Below, one piece after another: positions 19,003 to 28,236 of a stretch of DNA of 64,000 nt. The translations under genes were made by a program, and so were the position numbers. The notes under the pieces were generated by a model, which did no database searches, had not been told where the DNA came from, and worked only from the letters and a program-made list of their open reading frames with translations. Location of the stretch: the NCBI GenBank assembly GCA_052146815.1, contig JBKQMG010000051.1, forward strand, positions 1 to 64,000, written 5' to 3'. Positions within the stretch are counted from its first letter, which is position 1. Each line of letters starts with the position of its first letter. Source of the stretch: DATJZH01 sp052146815 (GTDB taxonomy: Bacteria; Actinomycetota; Actinomycetes; Streptosporangiales; Streptosporangiaceae).

Positions 19003-19572
19003 ATGACTACTGCGCAGCAAGGATCAGGCGGACAGCCGGGCAGCACCGGAGCAAGCGGTCCCGGAACAGCCGGGGCAGCCGGGGCAACCGCGGCACCTGC
19101 CACCAGCGTCACCGGGGGCCAGGAGCGCGGCGCGCACCGGGCACCCGGCTACGAAGAGCCCGCTGGCTATTCCGACTACAGCGCCTCCGACTACAGCGGT
19201 GCTGCCGTGGCGGGCACCGTCCTGGCCGGGGTCTGGATGATTCTCGCGGGCCTGTGGGACTTCTTCATCGGTATCGCGGCCATCATCAACGGCGCGTTCT
19301 ACCACACCGTCCGGAACTACCCGTTCAGCCTGAGCATCCACGGCTGGGGCTGGATGCAGCTGATCATCGGCTGCGTCGTGGTGGCCGCGGGCGTCGGCGT
19401 GCTGCTCGGGCTGACCTGGGCGCGGGTCGTGGGCGTCGTCGTGGTCGCACTGGCCGCCCTCGGCAATTTCATGTTCATCCCGTTCTACCCGTTCTGGTCG
19501 ATTCTCCTGATCGCCCTCGACATCTTCGTCATCTGGGCGCTGGTGAACGGCATGCACCGCGAACGGGCCTGA
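19003..19572 (+). CDS. DUF7144-type integral membrane protein
   Basis: Membrane protein of 189 residues. ATG 19003 was chosen over an upstream in-frame start because GAGAGGGGGG lies 7 nt ahead. The first ~65 residues are Gly/Ala/Ser/Thr-rich and probably disordered. Four membrane segments follow: GTVLAGVWMILAGLWDFFIGI, the IHGWGWMQLIIGCVVVAAGV stretch, a Val/Ala-rich third and FWSILLIALDIFVIWALV. The pattern, including a conserved WGW motif, matches the actinobacterial DUF7144 family, whose function is unknown. It is monocistronic and ends before a strong terminator. Confidence 0.8.
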   Translation: MTTAQQGSGGQPGSTGASGPGTAGAAGATAAPATSVTGGQERGAHRAPGYEEPAGYSDYSASDYSGAAVAGTVLAGVWMILAGLWDFFIGIAAIINGAFYHTVRNYPFSLSIHGWGWMQLIIGCVVVAAGVGVLLGLTWARVVGVVVVALAALGNFMFIPFYPFWSILLIALDIFVIWALVNGMHRERA

Positions 19573-19586
19573 CCGCAGTTCCTCGC

Positions 19587-19620
19587 CGGCCCCGTCCCGC
19601 AACGCCGCGGGACGGGGCCG
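19587..19620. terminator. Strong hairpin between convergent genes
   Basis: CGGCCCCGTCCCGC (19587-19600) pairs perfectly with GCGGGACGGGGCCG (19607-19620) around a 6-nt loop. It lies 15 nt past the DUF7144 stop and faces the convergent GH15 relic, so it may serve both directions. There is no T-tract, which is common for actinobacterial terminators. Confidence 0.7.
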
Positions 19621-19647
19621 ACGGCTGCCCGCGGCGGGGCCTGGCGG

Positions 19648-21100
19648 TCAGGCCGGGTGCTGCTGGCCTGCGGCGATCACCCAAAGTACCGCGTCAATGA
19701 GCGCCAGATGCGTGAAGGCCTGCGGGAAATTGCCCAGGTGCCTGCCGCTGTCGGCCTCGATCTCCTCGGCATACAGGTGCAGCGGGCTGGCGAAAGTCAG
19801 CAGCTTGGCGCACAGCGCCGAGGCCCGGTCAGTCTCGCCGATCATGGCCAGGGCCGAGACGAGCCAGAACGAGCAGATCGTAAAGGTTCCCTCGTCGCCG
19901 GCCAGCCCGTCGTCGGTCGGCTCTGGCCGGTAGCGCAGCACCAGCCCGTCGCTGCTCAGCTCGTCGGCGATGGCCAGCACGGTCGCCCGGACCCGGTCGT
20001 CGTCAGGCGGCAGGAAGCCCATCAGCGGGATCAGCAGCGCCGAGGCGTCCAGCGCCGAGGCGTCTGGCGCCTTGCTGCCGTAGTGCTGAACGAACACACC
20101 GCGGTCCTCCACCCCGTTGGCGCACACATCGGCATGGATCTTGCCCGCGGCGGCATGCCAGCGGGAGGCCAGCTTGTGCTCGCCGCGCCCGGCGGCGAGC
20201 CTGGCCCCACGGTCGGCGGCTACCCAGCACATGACCTTCGACGCCATGAAATGCCCGGTTCGCCCCTAATTTCCCAGATGCCGCGATCGGGCTCATGCCA
20301 CACCTTCAGCGCGCCGTCATATCCGGACAGGTGGTCGAGGGTCTGCTCGGTGAGGTCGCGCTCGGCGTTGATGCCGTACATGATCTGCAGCGGCCCGGCC
20401 GCGAACGCGTCCATGATGAAGGCGAAGAACTGGAACGCCTCGGCATCAAAACCCAGCTCGAACAGCGCCGACAGCATGAAGGCCGAATCTCGGATCCAGG
20501 TGAACCGGTAGTCCCAGTTGCGCTCGCCGCCGGGCGTCTCGGGCAGCGAGGTGGTCGACGCCGCCATGATGGCGCCCGACGGGGCATAACTGAGTTCCTT
20601 GAGCGTCAGCGCGCTGCGCTCCAGGTAAGGCCGCCAGGGATGGTCGGGCATGTGCGCGTGCTTGAGCCAGTCCCGCCAGGCGGCGACGGGTCGCGGTCCG
20701 GATCAGGGCCCCGTGCGCGAGGAAGTCGCCGGGCGGCCTGGTGTAATCCGGCAGCCGCGTGGTACCGACCACGGGCCCATGACCAGGGCGTCGCGCACGA
20801 TCATCCAGCCGGTCGGGGTGTATCAGGTGGTCTCCGGGACCAGCGAGCCTGCCAGGTACCGCCGCTGGGCGGACACGAACGTGTGGGCCGGCCCGAGCCG
20901 GAAGAACCCGGCCGAGCGGTCCAGCAGGCGCCCGAACACGCTGGGCGAATCCGCCCGCGGCAGGCACATCCCCTCGACGCTGCCGTCGGGTGCGACCAGG
21001 GCCGTCCGCTCGCAGTCTGACAGGAACGCGTAGTCGGCGATCGGCGGGAACTCGGAGGCGGCGTGCTCCGCGGCGGCGCGCTTCGGTCGTGCACCGGCAT
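19648..21100 (-). pseudogene. Glycoside hydrolase family 15 (glucoamylase/trehalase-like) pseudogene
   Basis: Pieces of one GH15 enzyme occur in order in different frames. The N-terminus reads SEFPPIADYAFLSDCERTAL and continues to a TGA at 20823-20825, where the conserved ETTWxTPTGW has ETT-stop-YTPTGW. After WMIVRDALVMGPW the frame is lost near 20760. A PPGDFLAHGALIRTAT piece follows, then a large deletion near 20690, since WRDWLKHAHMPDHPWRPYLE should lie much further on. The catalytic-domain stretch ERNWDYRFTWIRDSAF is intact. About 50 residues are missing in GYDGA...EPDRGIWE near 20310, and a 1-nt shift near 20255 precedes the intact C-terminus MASKVMCWVAADRG. It cannot make a full enzyme. 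A palindromic operator-like site is still present upstream at 21134. Confidence 0.9.
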
Positions 21101-21133
21101 GAATGCAGGGTGGGTGCGCCGATCGGCGAGCGC

Positions 21134-21151
21134 ATCACCTGCTCAGGTGAT
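21134..21151. promoter_or_regulatory. Regional palindrome, ATCACCT-N4-AGGTGAT (site M)
   Basis: Perfect 7-bp arms around GCTC, placed just upstream of the GH15 relic. It survives although the gene is destroyed. The spacer is 4 nt, as at site A. Confidence 0.6.
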
Positions 21152-21213
21152 CGGCTGCGGGTAATCGGCGGGCAACGGCGAAAGATGAACGGCGACCGGT
21201 CAGCGGCTGCCAG

Positions 21214-23076
21214 TCACCGGCCGGCGGCCGCCGCAGGCCAGAACGACGGCGTCTCGTGCAGCCGGCGATACGGGCCGCCGGAGCGCATCAGCTGCGCGTG
21301 CGTGCCGCGCTGCACGACCCGGCCCTGGTCCAGGACGATGATCTCGTCGACCTGGTCAAGTCCGGTCAGCTCGTGGGTGATGAACAGGGTGGACCGGCCC
21401 GCGGTGAGCGTGAGGAGGTCGGCGGTCAGGGCGGCGCGCGCCTCGGGATCGAGGTGCGCGGTGGGCTCGTCCAGAATCAGTACGGCCGGGTCGGCCAGCA
21501 GGGCCCTGGCCAGTGCGAGCCGCTGCCGCTCGCCGCCGGACATGGCGGCTCCGTGCGCGCCCACCGCGGTGTCCCAGCCGCGGGGCAGGGACTCGATCCA
21601 GGGCAGCAGCCGGGCCCGCGCGGCGGCCGCCGCCAGCTCCGCGTCGCTGGCCTGCGGGCGGGCCAGGCGCAGGTTGTCGCGGATGGCGGCGTCGAAGATG
21701 TGCGGGTCCTGGGGGCAGCCGCCGATCACTGTCCGCACGTCGTCGGCCGCGTAACTGGCCAGGTCCGCGCCATCGAGCCTGACGGTGCCACCGCAAGGAT
21801 CGCGGAAGCGCAGCAGTACCGCGGCCGCCGTGGACTTGCCCGCTCCGCTCGGGCCGATCAGGGCCACCCGCCTGCCGGGCGGCAGGTCCAGGTCCAGCCC
21901 GTCCAGCGCCAGCGGCCCGCCGGGCTCGTACCGGACCTGCACGCCCGTCAGCCGCACGTGCACCGGACCGGCCGGCAGCGGCCGGGGATCCGCAGGCTCG
22001 GCGACCGGGTCCGGCGCGTCCTGGATCGCCGCGATGCGCCGGGCCGAGGCGCGCGCCGCGCCAAGCTGGAGGGCGGCGGCCGGCATGACGGTGACCGCCT
22101 CGAAGGAGGCCAGCGCCGTCAGGCTCAGCACCGCCAGCGGCACCCTGGTCAGGGTGCCGTGGCCGACGGCCGCCACCCCGAGCACCAGCACCCCCCATAC
22201 CGTCAGCCCGGTGAGCCCGGTGACCAGGCCGGCGCCGAGGCCCGTCGCCCCGGCCGTGCGCCTGGCCAGCCCGGTGAGCTTCGCGTCCGCCTCGTCGGCA
22301 GCAGCCAGAGCCGCGTCCTGCGCGCCGAACGCGTGCAGGTCAGCGGCCCCGGACAGCAGGTCGGTGATCGTCGCGCCAAGCTCGCCGCGGGCGGCCGCGG
22401 TGGCCCGCGCGGCCCGCCGCGAGGCGACCACGGCCAGCGCCGGCGCCGCGACCCCGGCCGCCAGCAGCCCGAGGGCCAGCACGCCGCCGGCCGGCGCCAG
22501 GATCAGCAGGCACGCGGTCACCGCCCCCGCGCCGACCAGCGCCGCCGCCAGCGGTGGTCCGATGCCGCGCAGGAACAGGTCCTGGGTGGCGTCCACGTCA
22601 CTGATCAGCGCGGCGAGCAGGCTGCCGGACCGGAACGCGGCCAGCCCGGCGGGCGCGAGCCGCTCCAGCCGCCGGTAGATCGCCACCTGGATGTCGGCCA
22701 GCACCCGGAAGGCGACATCGTGCGACGTCAGCCGCTCGAGATAGCGAGAGACTCCGCGGCCGATGCTGAAGGCGCGCACGGCCACGACCGCGACCGAGAT
22801 GGCCAGGATGCTCGGGTGCTGCGACGCGCGGGCCAGCAGGAAACCGGACGTGGCGAGCAGGGCGACGCCGCAGCCGGTGGCGGCCGCGCCGGCCAGGACC
22901 GACAGTGCCAGCCGCCCGCGCAGCGGCCGGGCCAGCCAGAGCAGGCGCAGCAGCGGCCGGCGGCCGCCCGGCTCCGCCGACCCGCCGCGACGCCGGGGGC
23001 GCGCGACGCCAGCCATGCCCGCGCTGCTGATCTGGGAGCTGCTGGCCGGGGACCTGCTCACGGGTGCGCTGCTCAC
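21214..23076 (-). CDS. cydC: Thiol reductant ABC exporter subunit CydC
   Basis: Half-transporter of 620 residues with an N-terminal six-helix domain and a C-terminal ATPase. Walker A is GPSGAGKST near residue 400, the signature MSGGERQR near 510, and Walker B VLILDEPTAHLD. CydDC exports thiol reductants (cysteine or glutathione in E. coli) and is needed to assemble cytochrome bd. SHDVAFRVLADIQVAIYRRLERLAPAGL, split over residues ~115-145, is typical of the CydC half. GTG 23076 overlaps the cydD stop as GTGA. The partner oxidase genes cydAB lie 36 kb away. Confidence 0.9.
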   Translation of the reverse strand: MSSAPVSRSPASSSQISSAGMAGVARPRRRGGSAEPGGRRPLLRLLWLARPLRGRLALSVLAGAAATGCGVALLATSGFLLARASQHPSILAISVAVVAVRAFSIGRGVSRYLERLTSHDVAFRVLADIQVAIYRRLERLAPAGLAAFRSGSLLAALISDVDATQDLFLRGIGPPLAAALVGAGAVTACLLILAPAGGVLALGLLAAGVAAPALAVVASRRAARATAAARGELGATITDLLSGAADLHAFGAQDAALAAADEADAKLTGLARRTAGATGLGAGLVTGLTGLTVWGVLVLGVAAVGHGTLTRVPLAVLSLTALASFEAVTVMPAAALQLGAARASARRIAAIQDAPDPVAEPADPRPLPAGPVHVRLTGVQVRYEPGGPLALDGLDLDLPPGRRVALIGPSGAGKSTAAAVLLRFRDPCGGTVRLDGADLASYAADDVRTVIGGCPQDPHIFDAAIRDNLRLARPQASDAELAAAAARARLLPWIESLPRGWDTAVGAHGAAMSGGERQRLALARALLADPAVLILDEPTAHLDPEARAALTADLLTLTAGRSTLFITHELTGLDQVDEIIVLDQGRVVQRGTHAQLMRSGGPYRRLHETPSFWPAAAAGR

Positions 23077-24839
23077 GGGAGCACCCCCGCGCCGGTCCTG
23101 GCCGCCCTCGGGCGGCTCGCTGCCGGGGCCAGCACGCCATGGTCGAGGCTGAGCACCCGGCAGCCGCCGCCGGACCAGCCCTCCCCGTGGCTGACCAGGA
23201 TCAGGGTGCGGCCGGCCAGGGCGGTGTCAAGGGATGTCCCGATCAGCCGGGCGCTGGCCGGATCCAGATGTGCGGTCGGCTCGTCCAGCAGCAGCAGCGG
23301 CGCGTCCCGCAGGAACGCGCGGGCCAGCGCGATCCGCTGCCGCTGTCCTGCCGACAGCCGCAGGCCCCGCTCCCCCAGCGGCGTGTCATATCCGGCCGGC
23401 AGCGCCTCAATGAAGTCCGCGGCGCCGGCCAGCTGAGCCGCCCGGCGGACGGCGGCCAGGTCCGCGCCGGGCTGGCCGAGGCTGATGTTTTCTGCCGCGC
23501 TGCCGCTGAACAGGTAAGGCTGCTGCGGTACCCAGGCGATCTGGCGGCGCCACTGCTCGACATCGACGGCCGCCAGGTCATAGCCGGGCCGGCCGTCCGC
23601 AGCCGCGCCCCCGGTGGCTGCACCGCCTGCCGTGCCGCCGGCTTCGAGGGTGCCCGAGTCCGGTGCGACGAAGCGGAGCAGCAGGGCCAGCAGGGTGCTC
23701 TTGCCCGCGCCGCTCGGCCCGGTGAGGACGATCCGGTCGCCGGGCGCGATCGTGAGGCTGACGCGGTCAAGTGCCGGGCGCGGCCGGCCGGGATAGGCCG
23801 CGGTCACCTCGTTCAGCCTGATCTCGTCCGTCCGCAGGTCGGCGCCCCTGCTGCTGCGAGCGCCCCGGCCCGGCTGCTGCGGGCCGGGCACCGGCGTTTC
23901 CAGAATCTCGAAGACGCGCCCGGCCGCGGCGGCGCCTTCCATGCTCGCGTGGAACTGGGTGCCGACCGCGCGCAGCGGCAGGAACGCCTCCGGGGTCAGC
24001 AGCAGGACCAGCAGCGCCGTCTCATAGCCCAGGTGCCCGTACAGCAGCCGCAGCCCGACCTCGACCGCGACCAGCGCGGTGGCGACGGCGGCGGTCAGCT
24101 CCAGCACCAGCGACGAGAGAAACGCCACCCGGAGGGTGGACATGGTGGCCGACCGGTAGTCGCCGGCGACCCGGGCGATGACTCGCTCCTGCGTCCTGGC
24201 CCGGCCGAACACCTTGAGCGTGGGCAGCCCTTCGACCACGTCGAGGAAATGGCCGCCGAGGGTAGCCAGGAGCCGCCACTGGCGCTGCGTCTTGGCCTTG
24301 GTATGCCAGCCGACCAGCACGGCGAACAGCGGGATCAGCGGCAGCGTCGCGGCGATGATCACCGCTGAGAGCCAGTCGGCCACCGCGACCCTGACCAGGA
24401 CCGCGACCGGCACCAGCACGGCCAGGGCGAGCTGCGGCAGGTAGCGGGCGAAGTACGAGTCCAGCCCGTCCAGGCCCCTGGTGCTCAGCGTGGCGATCTC
24501 GCCGGCCCGCTGGCCGCCGAGCCAGGCGGGGCCCAGCCGCAGCGACCGGGCGGTCAGGGCGCGCCGCAGCTGGGACTTGACCGCCGCGGCGGCCCGCAGC
24601 GCCGTCACCTCCCCGCCGTAGCTGACCGCCGCCCGGGCGGCCACCACGGCCAGCAGCACCGCCAGCGTCCCCGGCAGGGCTGCCATGTCGCCGCGGGCAG
24701 CGCCCGCCAGCAGCCGGGCGAGCAGGCCGGCCTGGGCCAGGATCAGCAGGGTCGCGGTGACGCCGAGCACGACGGTGACGACCAGGTAGCCGCGGGCGGC
24801 CCTGGCATAACGCAGCAGCCGCGGATCAACCGGTCGCAC
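23073..24839 (-). CDS. cydD: Thiol reductant ABC exporter subunit CydD
   Basis: First half of the CydDC heterodimer, 588 residues from GTG 24839. The transmembrane domain covers about residues 15-310 and contains GEIATLSTRGLDGLDSYFARYLPQL, split here as two familiar CydD motifs. The ATPase carries Walker A GPSGAGKST, the signature LSAGQRQR (the CydD form with Ala) and Walker B LLLLDEPTAHLD. A Gly/Ala-rich insert of ~20 residues (AGGTAGGAATGGAAADG) interrupts the ATPase after the first strand and is probably a loop. It is the promoter-proximal gene of the cydDC pair. Confidence 0.92.
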   Translation of the reverse strand: MRPVDPRLLRYARAARGYLVVTVVLGVTATLLILAQAGLLARLLAGAARGDMAALPGTLAVLLAVVAARAAVSYGGEVTALRAAAAVKSQLRRALTARSLRLGPAWLGGQRAGEIATLSTRGLDGLDSYFARYLPQLALAVLVPVAVLVRVAVADWLSAVIIAATLPLIPLFAVLVGWHTKAKTQRQWRLLATLGGHFLDVVEGLPTLKVFGRARTQERVIARVAGDYRSATMSTLRVAFLSSLVLELTAAVATALVAVEVGLRLLYGHLGYETALLVLLLTPEAFLPLRAVGTQFHASMEGAAAAGRVFEILETPVPGPQQPGRGARSSRGADLRTDEIRLNEVTAAYPGRPRPALDRVSLTIAPGDRIVLTGPSGAGKSTLLALLLRFVAPDSGTLEAGGTAGGAATGGAAADGRPGYDLAAVDVEQWRRQIAWVPQQPYLFSGSAAENISLGQPGADLAAVRRAAQLAGAADFIEALPAGYDTPLGERGLRLSAGQRQRIALARAFLRDAPLLLLDEPTAHLDPASARLIGTSLDTALAGRTLILVSHGEGWSGGGCRVLSLDHGVLAPAASRPRAARTGAGVLP

Positions 24840-24881
24840 GGCCGATCCCGGCCGGTGTCCGGCTCGCTCGGCCGGCCCAGA

Positions 24882-25106
24882 TCAAGTCGGCGGCTCGACG
24901 TACCGGCGCTGCTCGTACACCTGCGCGGATGCGCGAGACCTGCGCCGCATGACCAGCACGACCACCGAGACCGCCAGCCCGGCCGCGCCGCCGATCATCA
25001 GGATGACGCCGATGGCCTGCAGGTTGACGTACTTGGGCTGCCAGCTCACCGCAAACCGCAAAATGGCGCCAATGATGATCAGCGCGGTGCTCCCGCCGAT
25101 GCTCAT
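24882..25106 (-). CDS. DUF6458-family small membrane protein (copy 1)
   Basis: Small protein of 74 residues read from ATG 25106 (MSIGGSTALIIIGAILRF). The open frame extends much further upstream but that part is non-coding in character. Two hydrophobic helices (residues 5-17 and 30-52) are followed by a basic patch and a tail ending QRRYVEPP. The layout matches DUF6458 of actinobacteria, function unknown. A second copy of the same length lies at 45601-45825 with the same ending (RRY-EPP). A regional palindrome lies 35 nt upstream of the start. No clear Shine-Dalgarno is visible. Confidence 0.75.
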   Translation of the reverse strand: MSIGGSTALIIIGAILRFAVSWQPKYVNLQAIGVILMIGGAAGLAVSVVVLVMRRRSRASAQVYEQRRYVEPPT

Positions 25107-25140
25107 AACGCCGAGCATGGAGCCAGAGCGCACCGAATGA

Positions 25141-25159
25141 TTCACCCCGGCAGGGTGAA
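25141..25159. promoter_or_regulatory. Regional palindrome, TTCACCC-N5-GGGTGAA (site B)
   Basis: The best copy: perfect 7-bp arms, TTCACCC-CGGCA-GGGTGAA. It lies between the divergent DUF6458 gene (35 nt from its start) and the membrane protein gene at 25270 (111 nt). Confidence 0.7.
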
Positions 25160-25269
25160 GTGCGAGCCGGCTCGCGTGAGAGAGCGTGAACGAATCCAAA
25201 GACGAGAACCTGGCCTGGCCGCAGCCCGCGACGGCGCCGGTTACGGCACGAATCTGCAGGAGGTAGCCG

Positions 25270-26643
25270 TTGTCTGACGCCGGCAGCGAGGCGGGGTCTG
25301 CAAACGGAGGCCCGGCCCCCACCGCAGATGAACGAGCCGAGCTCGCGCGCCAGCAAGCGGAACTCGACCGCCTCCGGGCCGAGGTGACCGAATTGCGCAC
25401 CGAGAAGGCCAAGCCGCCGCGGCGGCACTTCGGCTGGCGGGCGCCGCTCGCCACGATTCTCATCGTGCTCGGCTGCCTGCTTGCCCCGGTGTCAGTCATG
25501 GCGGTCTGGACGGCCAATCAGGTCTCGGACACCAGCCGCTACGTCGCCAACGTGGAGCCGCTGGTCCACAATCCGGCGATTCAGAATGCCCTCACAGACA
25601 AGATCTCGACGGAGATCACCACCCATCTCAACGTCACCAGTTACGCCGATCAGGCCGCTGGACTCATCTCGGCCAAGGGACTGCCGCGCGTCGGCGCGCT
25701 GCTCAAGACCTTCGCGCCGTCGATCGCCGGCGCGGTCGCCGGATTCATTCACGGCCAGGTGCACAAAATCGTAACGGGACCCCGGTTCGCCACCCTCTGG
25801 GTCCAGGCCAACACCGTGGTGCACAAGATCCTGGTCAAGGCGCTGTCCGGGCAGGGCGGCAGCTCCGTCAGCATCAGCAACGGCCAGGTGGTCCTGAGCC
25901 TGGGACCGTTCATCAACGTCGTCAAGCAGGACCTGATCAAACGCGGCTTCACGATTGTCAGCAAGATCCCGGCCATTAACCCGACGATCGCCCTGTTCTC
26001 GGCCAAATACCTGGTCAAAGCCCAGACCGGGTACCGGCTGATCAACGACCTCAAGATCGTGCTGCCGATCCTGGCCCTGCTCCTGCTCGCGCTGGGCGTC
26101 TACGTCGCCCGCGGCCACCGGCGCGCCCTGATCGGCGCCGGCCTCGGCCTCGCCGCCTCGATGCTGGTGCTCGGGGCCGGGCTGCTGATCTTCCGCGGCG
26201 TCTACCTCAACAGCGTGCCGAACAACGTGCTGCCCGCTGATGCCGCCGCCGCCATGTTCGACACGCTGGTCCGGTTCATCAAGGAAGGGCTGCGCACGCT
26301 CCTGGTGGTGGGCCTGGTCGTCGCCGCCGGCGCGTTCCTGACCGGGCCATCGATCACCGCGGTCCGGATCCGGCGGGCCTTCGCGGACGGCCTGGCCTGG
26401 ATCCGCCGGGGCGGAGAGCGTCACGGCGTGGCCGCAGGCCCCGTCGGCACCTGGACCTACGCGCACCGCAAGGTGCTGCGCATCAGCGCAGTGGCGCTGG
26501 CCGCGCTGATCTTCGTCTTCTGGGGCCAGCCCACCGCGGCCGTCGTCATCGTGCTGGTCATCTTGCTGCTGGTGGTCCTCGGGCTGATCGAGCTGATCGG
26601 CAGCAGGCCGCCTGCCGCGCCGCCGGTCGCGGGCCAGTCATGA
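25270..26643 (+). CDS. Multi-pass membrane protein with N-terminal coiled coil, unknown function
   Basis: Protein of 457 residues. It begins at TTG 25270, decided by a near-perfect GCAGGAGGTAGCCG ribosome site. Residues ~20-45 are a short charged coiled coil (ERAELARQQAELDRLRAEV). A first membrane helix (ATILIVLGCLLAPVSVMAVW, 59-78) is followed by an extracytoplasmic domain to about 250. Then come four or more membrane helices with a cytoplasmic loop. The SDTSRYVANVEPLVHNPAIQ start of the outer domain resembles a membrane protein type seen widely in actinobacteria without assigned function. It may share a divergent promoter region with DUF6458. Confidence 0.75.
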   Translation: MSDAGSEAGSANGGPAPTADERAELARQQAELDRLRAEVTELRTEKAKPPRRHFGWRAPLATILIVLGCLLAPVSVMAVWTANQVSDTSRYVANVEPLVHNPAIQNALTDKISTEITTHLNVTSYADQAAGLISAKGLPRVGALLKTFAPSIAGAVAGFIHGQVHKIVTGPRFATLWVQANTVVHKILVKALSGQGGSSVSISNGQVVLSLGPFINVVKQDLIKRGFTIVSKIPAINPTIALFSAKYLVKAQTGYRLINDLKIVLPILALLLLALGVYVARGHRRALIGAGLGLAASMLVLGAGLLIFRGVYLNSVPNNVLPADAAAAMFDTLVRFIKEGLRTLLVVGLVVAAGAFLTGPSITAVRIRRAFADGLAWIRRGGERHGVAAGPVGTWTYAHRKVLRISAVALAALIFVFWGQPTAAVVIVLVILLLVVLGLIELIGSRPPAAPPVAGQS

Positions 26644-26681
26644 CCGGCACGCTGACCTTCGACGGCCGGTAGGCCAACCCG

Positions 26682-27344
26682 GTGATCCTGCAGGCGGCCG
26701 GACTAGCTCTGCTGGCGGCGCTGTCCCCCACGGCATTGCTGGTGGCCGCCGTCTACCTCGGCTCGGCCCGGCCGCGCCTCGTCGGCGCCTTCTACCTGGC
26801 CGGCGCCACCCTGATGAGCCTGGTCATGGGCCTGGTGGTGCTGGCGATCCTGCGCAACAGCGGCCTGAGCCTGCCCGCCCAGCACTCGCCGCGGTACGGC
26901 CTGCGCCTGGGGCTCGGCGTCGTGATGCTCGCGGCGGGCATCTTTCTCGCCCGGCGCAAGCCGAGGATGCCCGATCCGGACAAGGCGAACAAGGGCCTGG
27001 TATCCAGGATGATCGCCAATCCGGCACCGCGCAGCGCGTTCGCCGTCGGACTGCTTATTTTTGCCCCCGGCGTCACCTTCATCGCCGCGCTGCAGGTGAT
27101 CGCCACGTCGAAGGCCAGCCTCGAATCCACCGCGATTGCGATCATCGTGGTGGTGGTCATCAACGTAATGCTCGTCTGGCTGCCCCTGATCCTGCACCTG
27201 GTGGCGCCCGGCTTAACGACACGGCAGCTCACGGCCTTCAACAGCTGGCTGCGCGCGAACGGGAACAAGATACTCATCGGCGTGCTCGTCGTCGGCGGCG
27301 CGATCATGGTCGGCAACGGCATCTTCGGGCTCGCCGGCGGCTGA
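26682..27344 (+). CDS. GAP/Sap-family membrane transporter-like protein (copy 1)
   Basis: Six-helix membrane protein of 220 residues from GTG 26682. The helix pattern and internal loop (RRKPRMPDPDKANKGLVSRM) resemble the GAP family that includes the mycobacterial sulfolipid-1-addressing protein Sap, related to LysE-type exporters. Mycobacterial members help export lipids, but the substrate here is unknown. It lies 38 nt after the 25270 gene on the same strand and may be cotranscribed. A second GAP-family protein is at 40355. Confidence 0.7.
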   Translation: MILQAAGLALLAALSPTALLVAAVYLGSARPRLVGAFYLAGATLMSLVMGLVVLAILRNSGLSLPAQHSPRYGLRLGLGVVMLAAGIFLARRKPRMPDPDKANKGLVSRMIANPAPRSAFAVGLLIFAPGVTFIAALQVIATSKASLESTAIAIIVVVVINVMLVWLPLILHLVAPGLTTRQLTAFNSWLRANGNKILIGVLVVGGAIMVGNGIFGLAGG

Positions 27345-27391
27345 CGGCGCTGCGCACACGCCACGGCCAGTGCGCCCGGCGCGGGGCCGGC

Positions 27392-27410
27392 ATCACCCGC
27401 GCAGGATGAT
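27392..27410. promoter_or_regulatory. Regional palindrome, ATCACCC-N5-GGATGAT (site C)
   Basis: ATCACCC-GCGCA-GGATGAT, one arm mismatch, ending 35 nt before the GTG start of the nonapeptide-repeat gene. Confidence 0.65.
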
Positions 27411-27444
27411 TCTCACGATGCTGGCGTGATCAATACTCGAAGTC

Positions 27445-28236
27445 GTGGACCCACGTGACCGGCTGCGCAGGCGCATGACCGACCCGTTAGAGTCACTCGC
27501 CCAGCGCGTGGCCGAGCGCGTCATCGACCTGGTCGTCGAAGTCCTGGATGTCAACGCCCTCATGGCGCGGGTCGACCTCAACGCGGTGCTGGACCGGGTC
27601 GACATCGCCAGGATCGCCCCGCGGGTCCAGGTCATGCCGCTCGTGCAGCAGGTCGACATCGACGACGTGCTGCGGAAAGTGGACGTCAACGCCGTGCTGG
27701 ACCGAGTGGACATCGACCCGCTGCTCGAGCGGGTCGACGTCAACGCCCTGATCAGCCGGGTCGACGTCAACGCCCTGATCGACCGCGTCGAAGTGGACCA
27801 GCTGCTGGACCGGGTGGACGTGGACCGGCTGCTGGACCGGGTAGACGTCAACCGCGTGCTGGACCGGGCCGACGTGAACGCCCTGCTGGCCCGGGTGGAC
27901 GTCAACGTGCTGCTCGCGCACGTGGACGTGAACGACTTCGTGCAGCGCCTGGACATCGACGGGCTGGTCGAGCAGACCGACCTCGGCGCCGTCATCGCCC
28001 GGTCGTCGGGCGGAGTGGCGAGCGAGGCGCTGGACTCCGCGCGCAGCCAGGCGGTCGGGCTGGATCAGTTCATCGACCGCTGGGTGCAGCGCGGCCTGCG
28101 GCGCAGGCAGCCCGGACCTGCCGGGCCTGCCGGGGCGGCCATACCGGCGGAGCTCAATGGCCACCCGCAGCCCCCCGGCCCTGCGGACGCCTCCCCGCAG
28201 CCGCCGGCTGCCGTGGACGGCCCGGCCGCGCCATGA
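27445..28236 (+). CDS. Nonapeptide-repeat protein preceding an RDD gene
   Basis: Protein of 263 residues from GTG 27445 (ATG 27475 is also possible). After a 33-residue lead it consists of 17 uninterrupted 9-residue repeats, consensus VDVNALLDR, at residues 34-186. A linker follows (SEALDSARSQAVGLDQFIDRWVQRGL), then a Pro/Ala-rich tail. There is no signal peptide or membrane helix. The strict period with alternating hydrophobic positions suggests a solenoid or elongated helix. It overlaps the RDD membrane protein gene by 4 nt, so the two are made together. I recall similar Val-Asp repeats near RDD proteins in other actinobacteria, but know of no assigned function. Confidence 0.78.
   Translation: MDPRDRLRRRMTDPLESLAQRVAERVIDLVVEVLDVNALMARVDLNAVLDRVDIARIAPRVQVMPLVQQVDIDDVLRKVDVNAVLDRVDIDPLLERVDVNALISRVDVNALIDRVEVDQLLDRVDVDRLLDRVDVNRVLDRADVNALLARVDVNVLLAHVDVNDFVQRLDIDGLVEQTDLGAVIARSSGGVASEALDSARSQAVGLDQFIDRWVQRGLRRRQPGPAGPAGAAIPAELNGHPQPPGPADASPQPPAAVDGPAAP
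27544..28002 (+). repeat. 17 tandem 27-bp units encoding VDVNxLLxR nonapeptides
   Basis: The 459 bases divide exactly into 17 units of 27 bp. Units 8 and 9 (VDVNALISR, VDVNALIDR) are nearly identical; the outer units are more diverged (VQVMPLVQQ, TDLGAVIAR). Codon choices differ between units, so most copies are old and held by selection on the protein. Confidence 0.9.
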
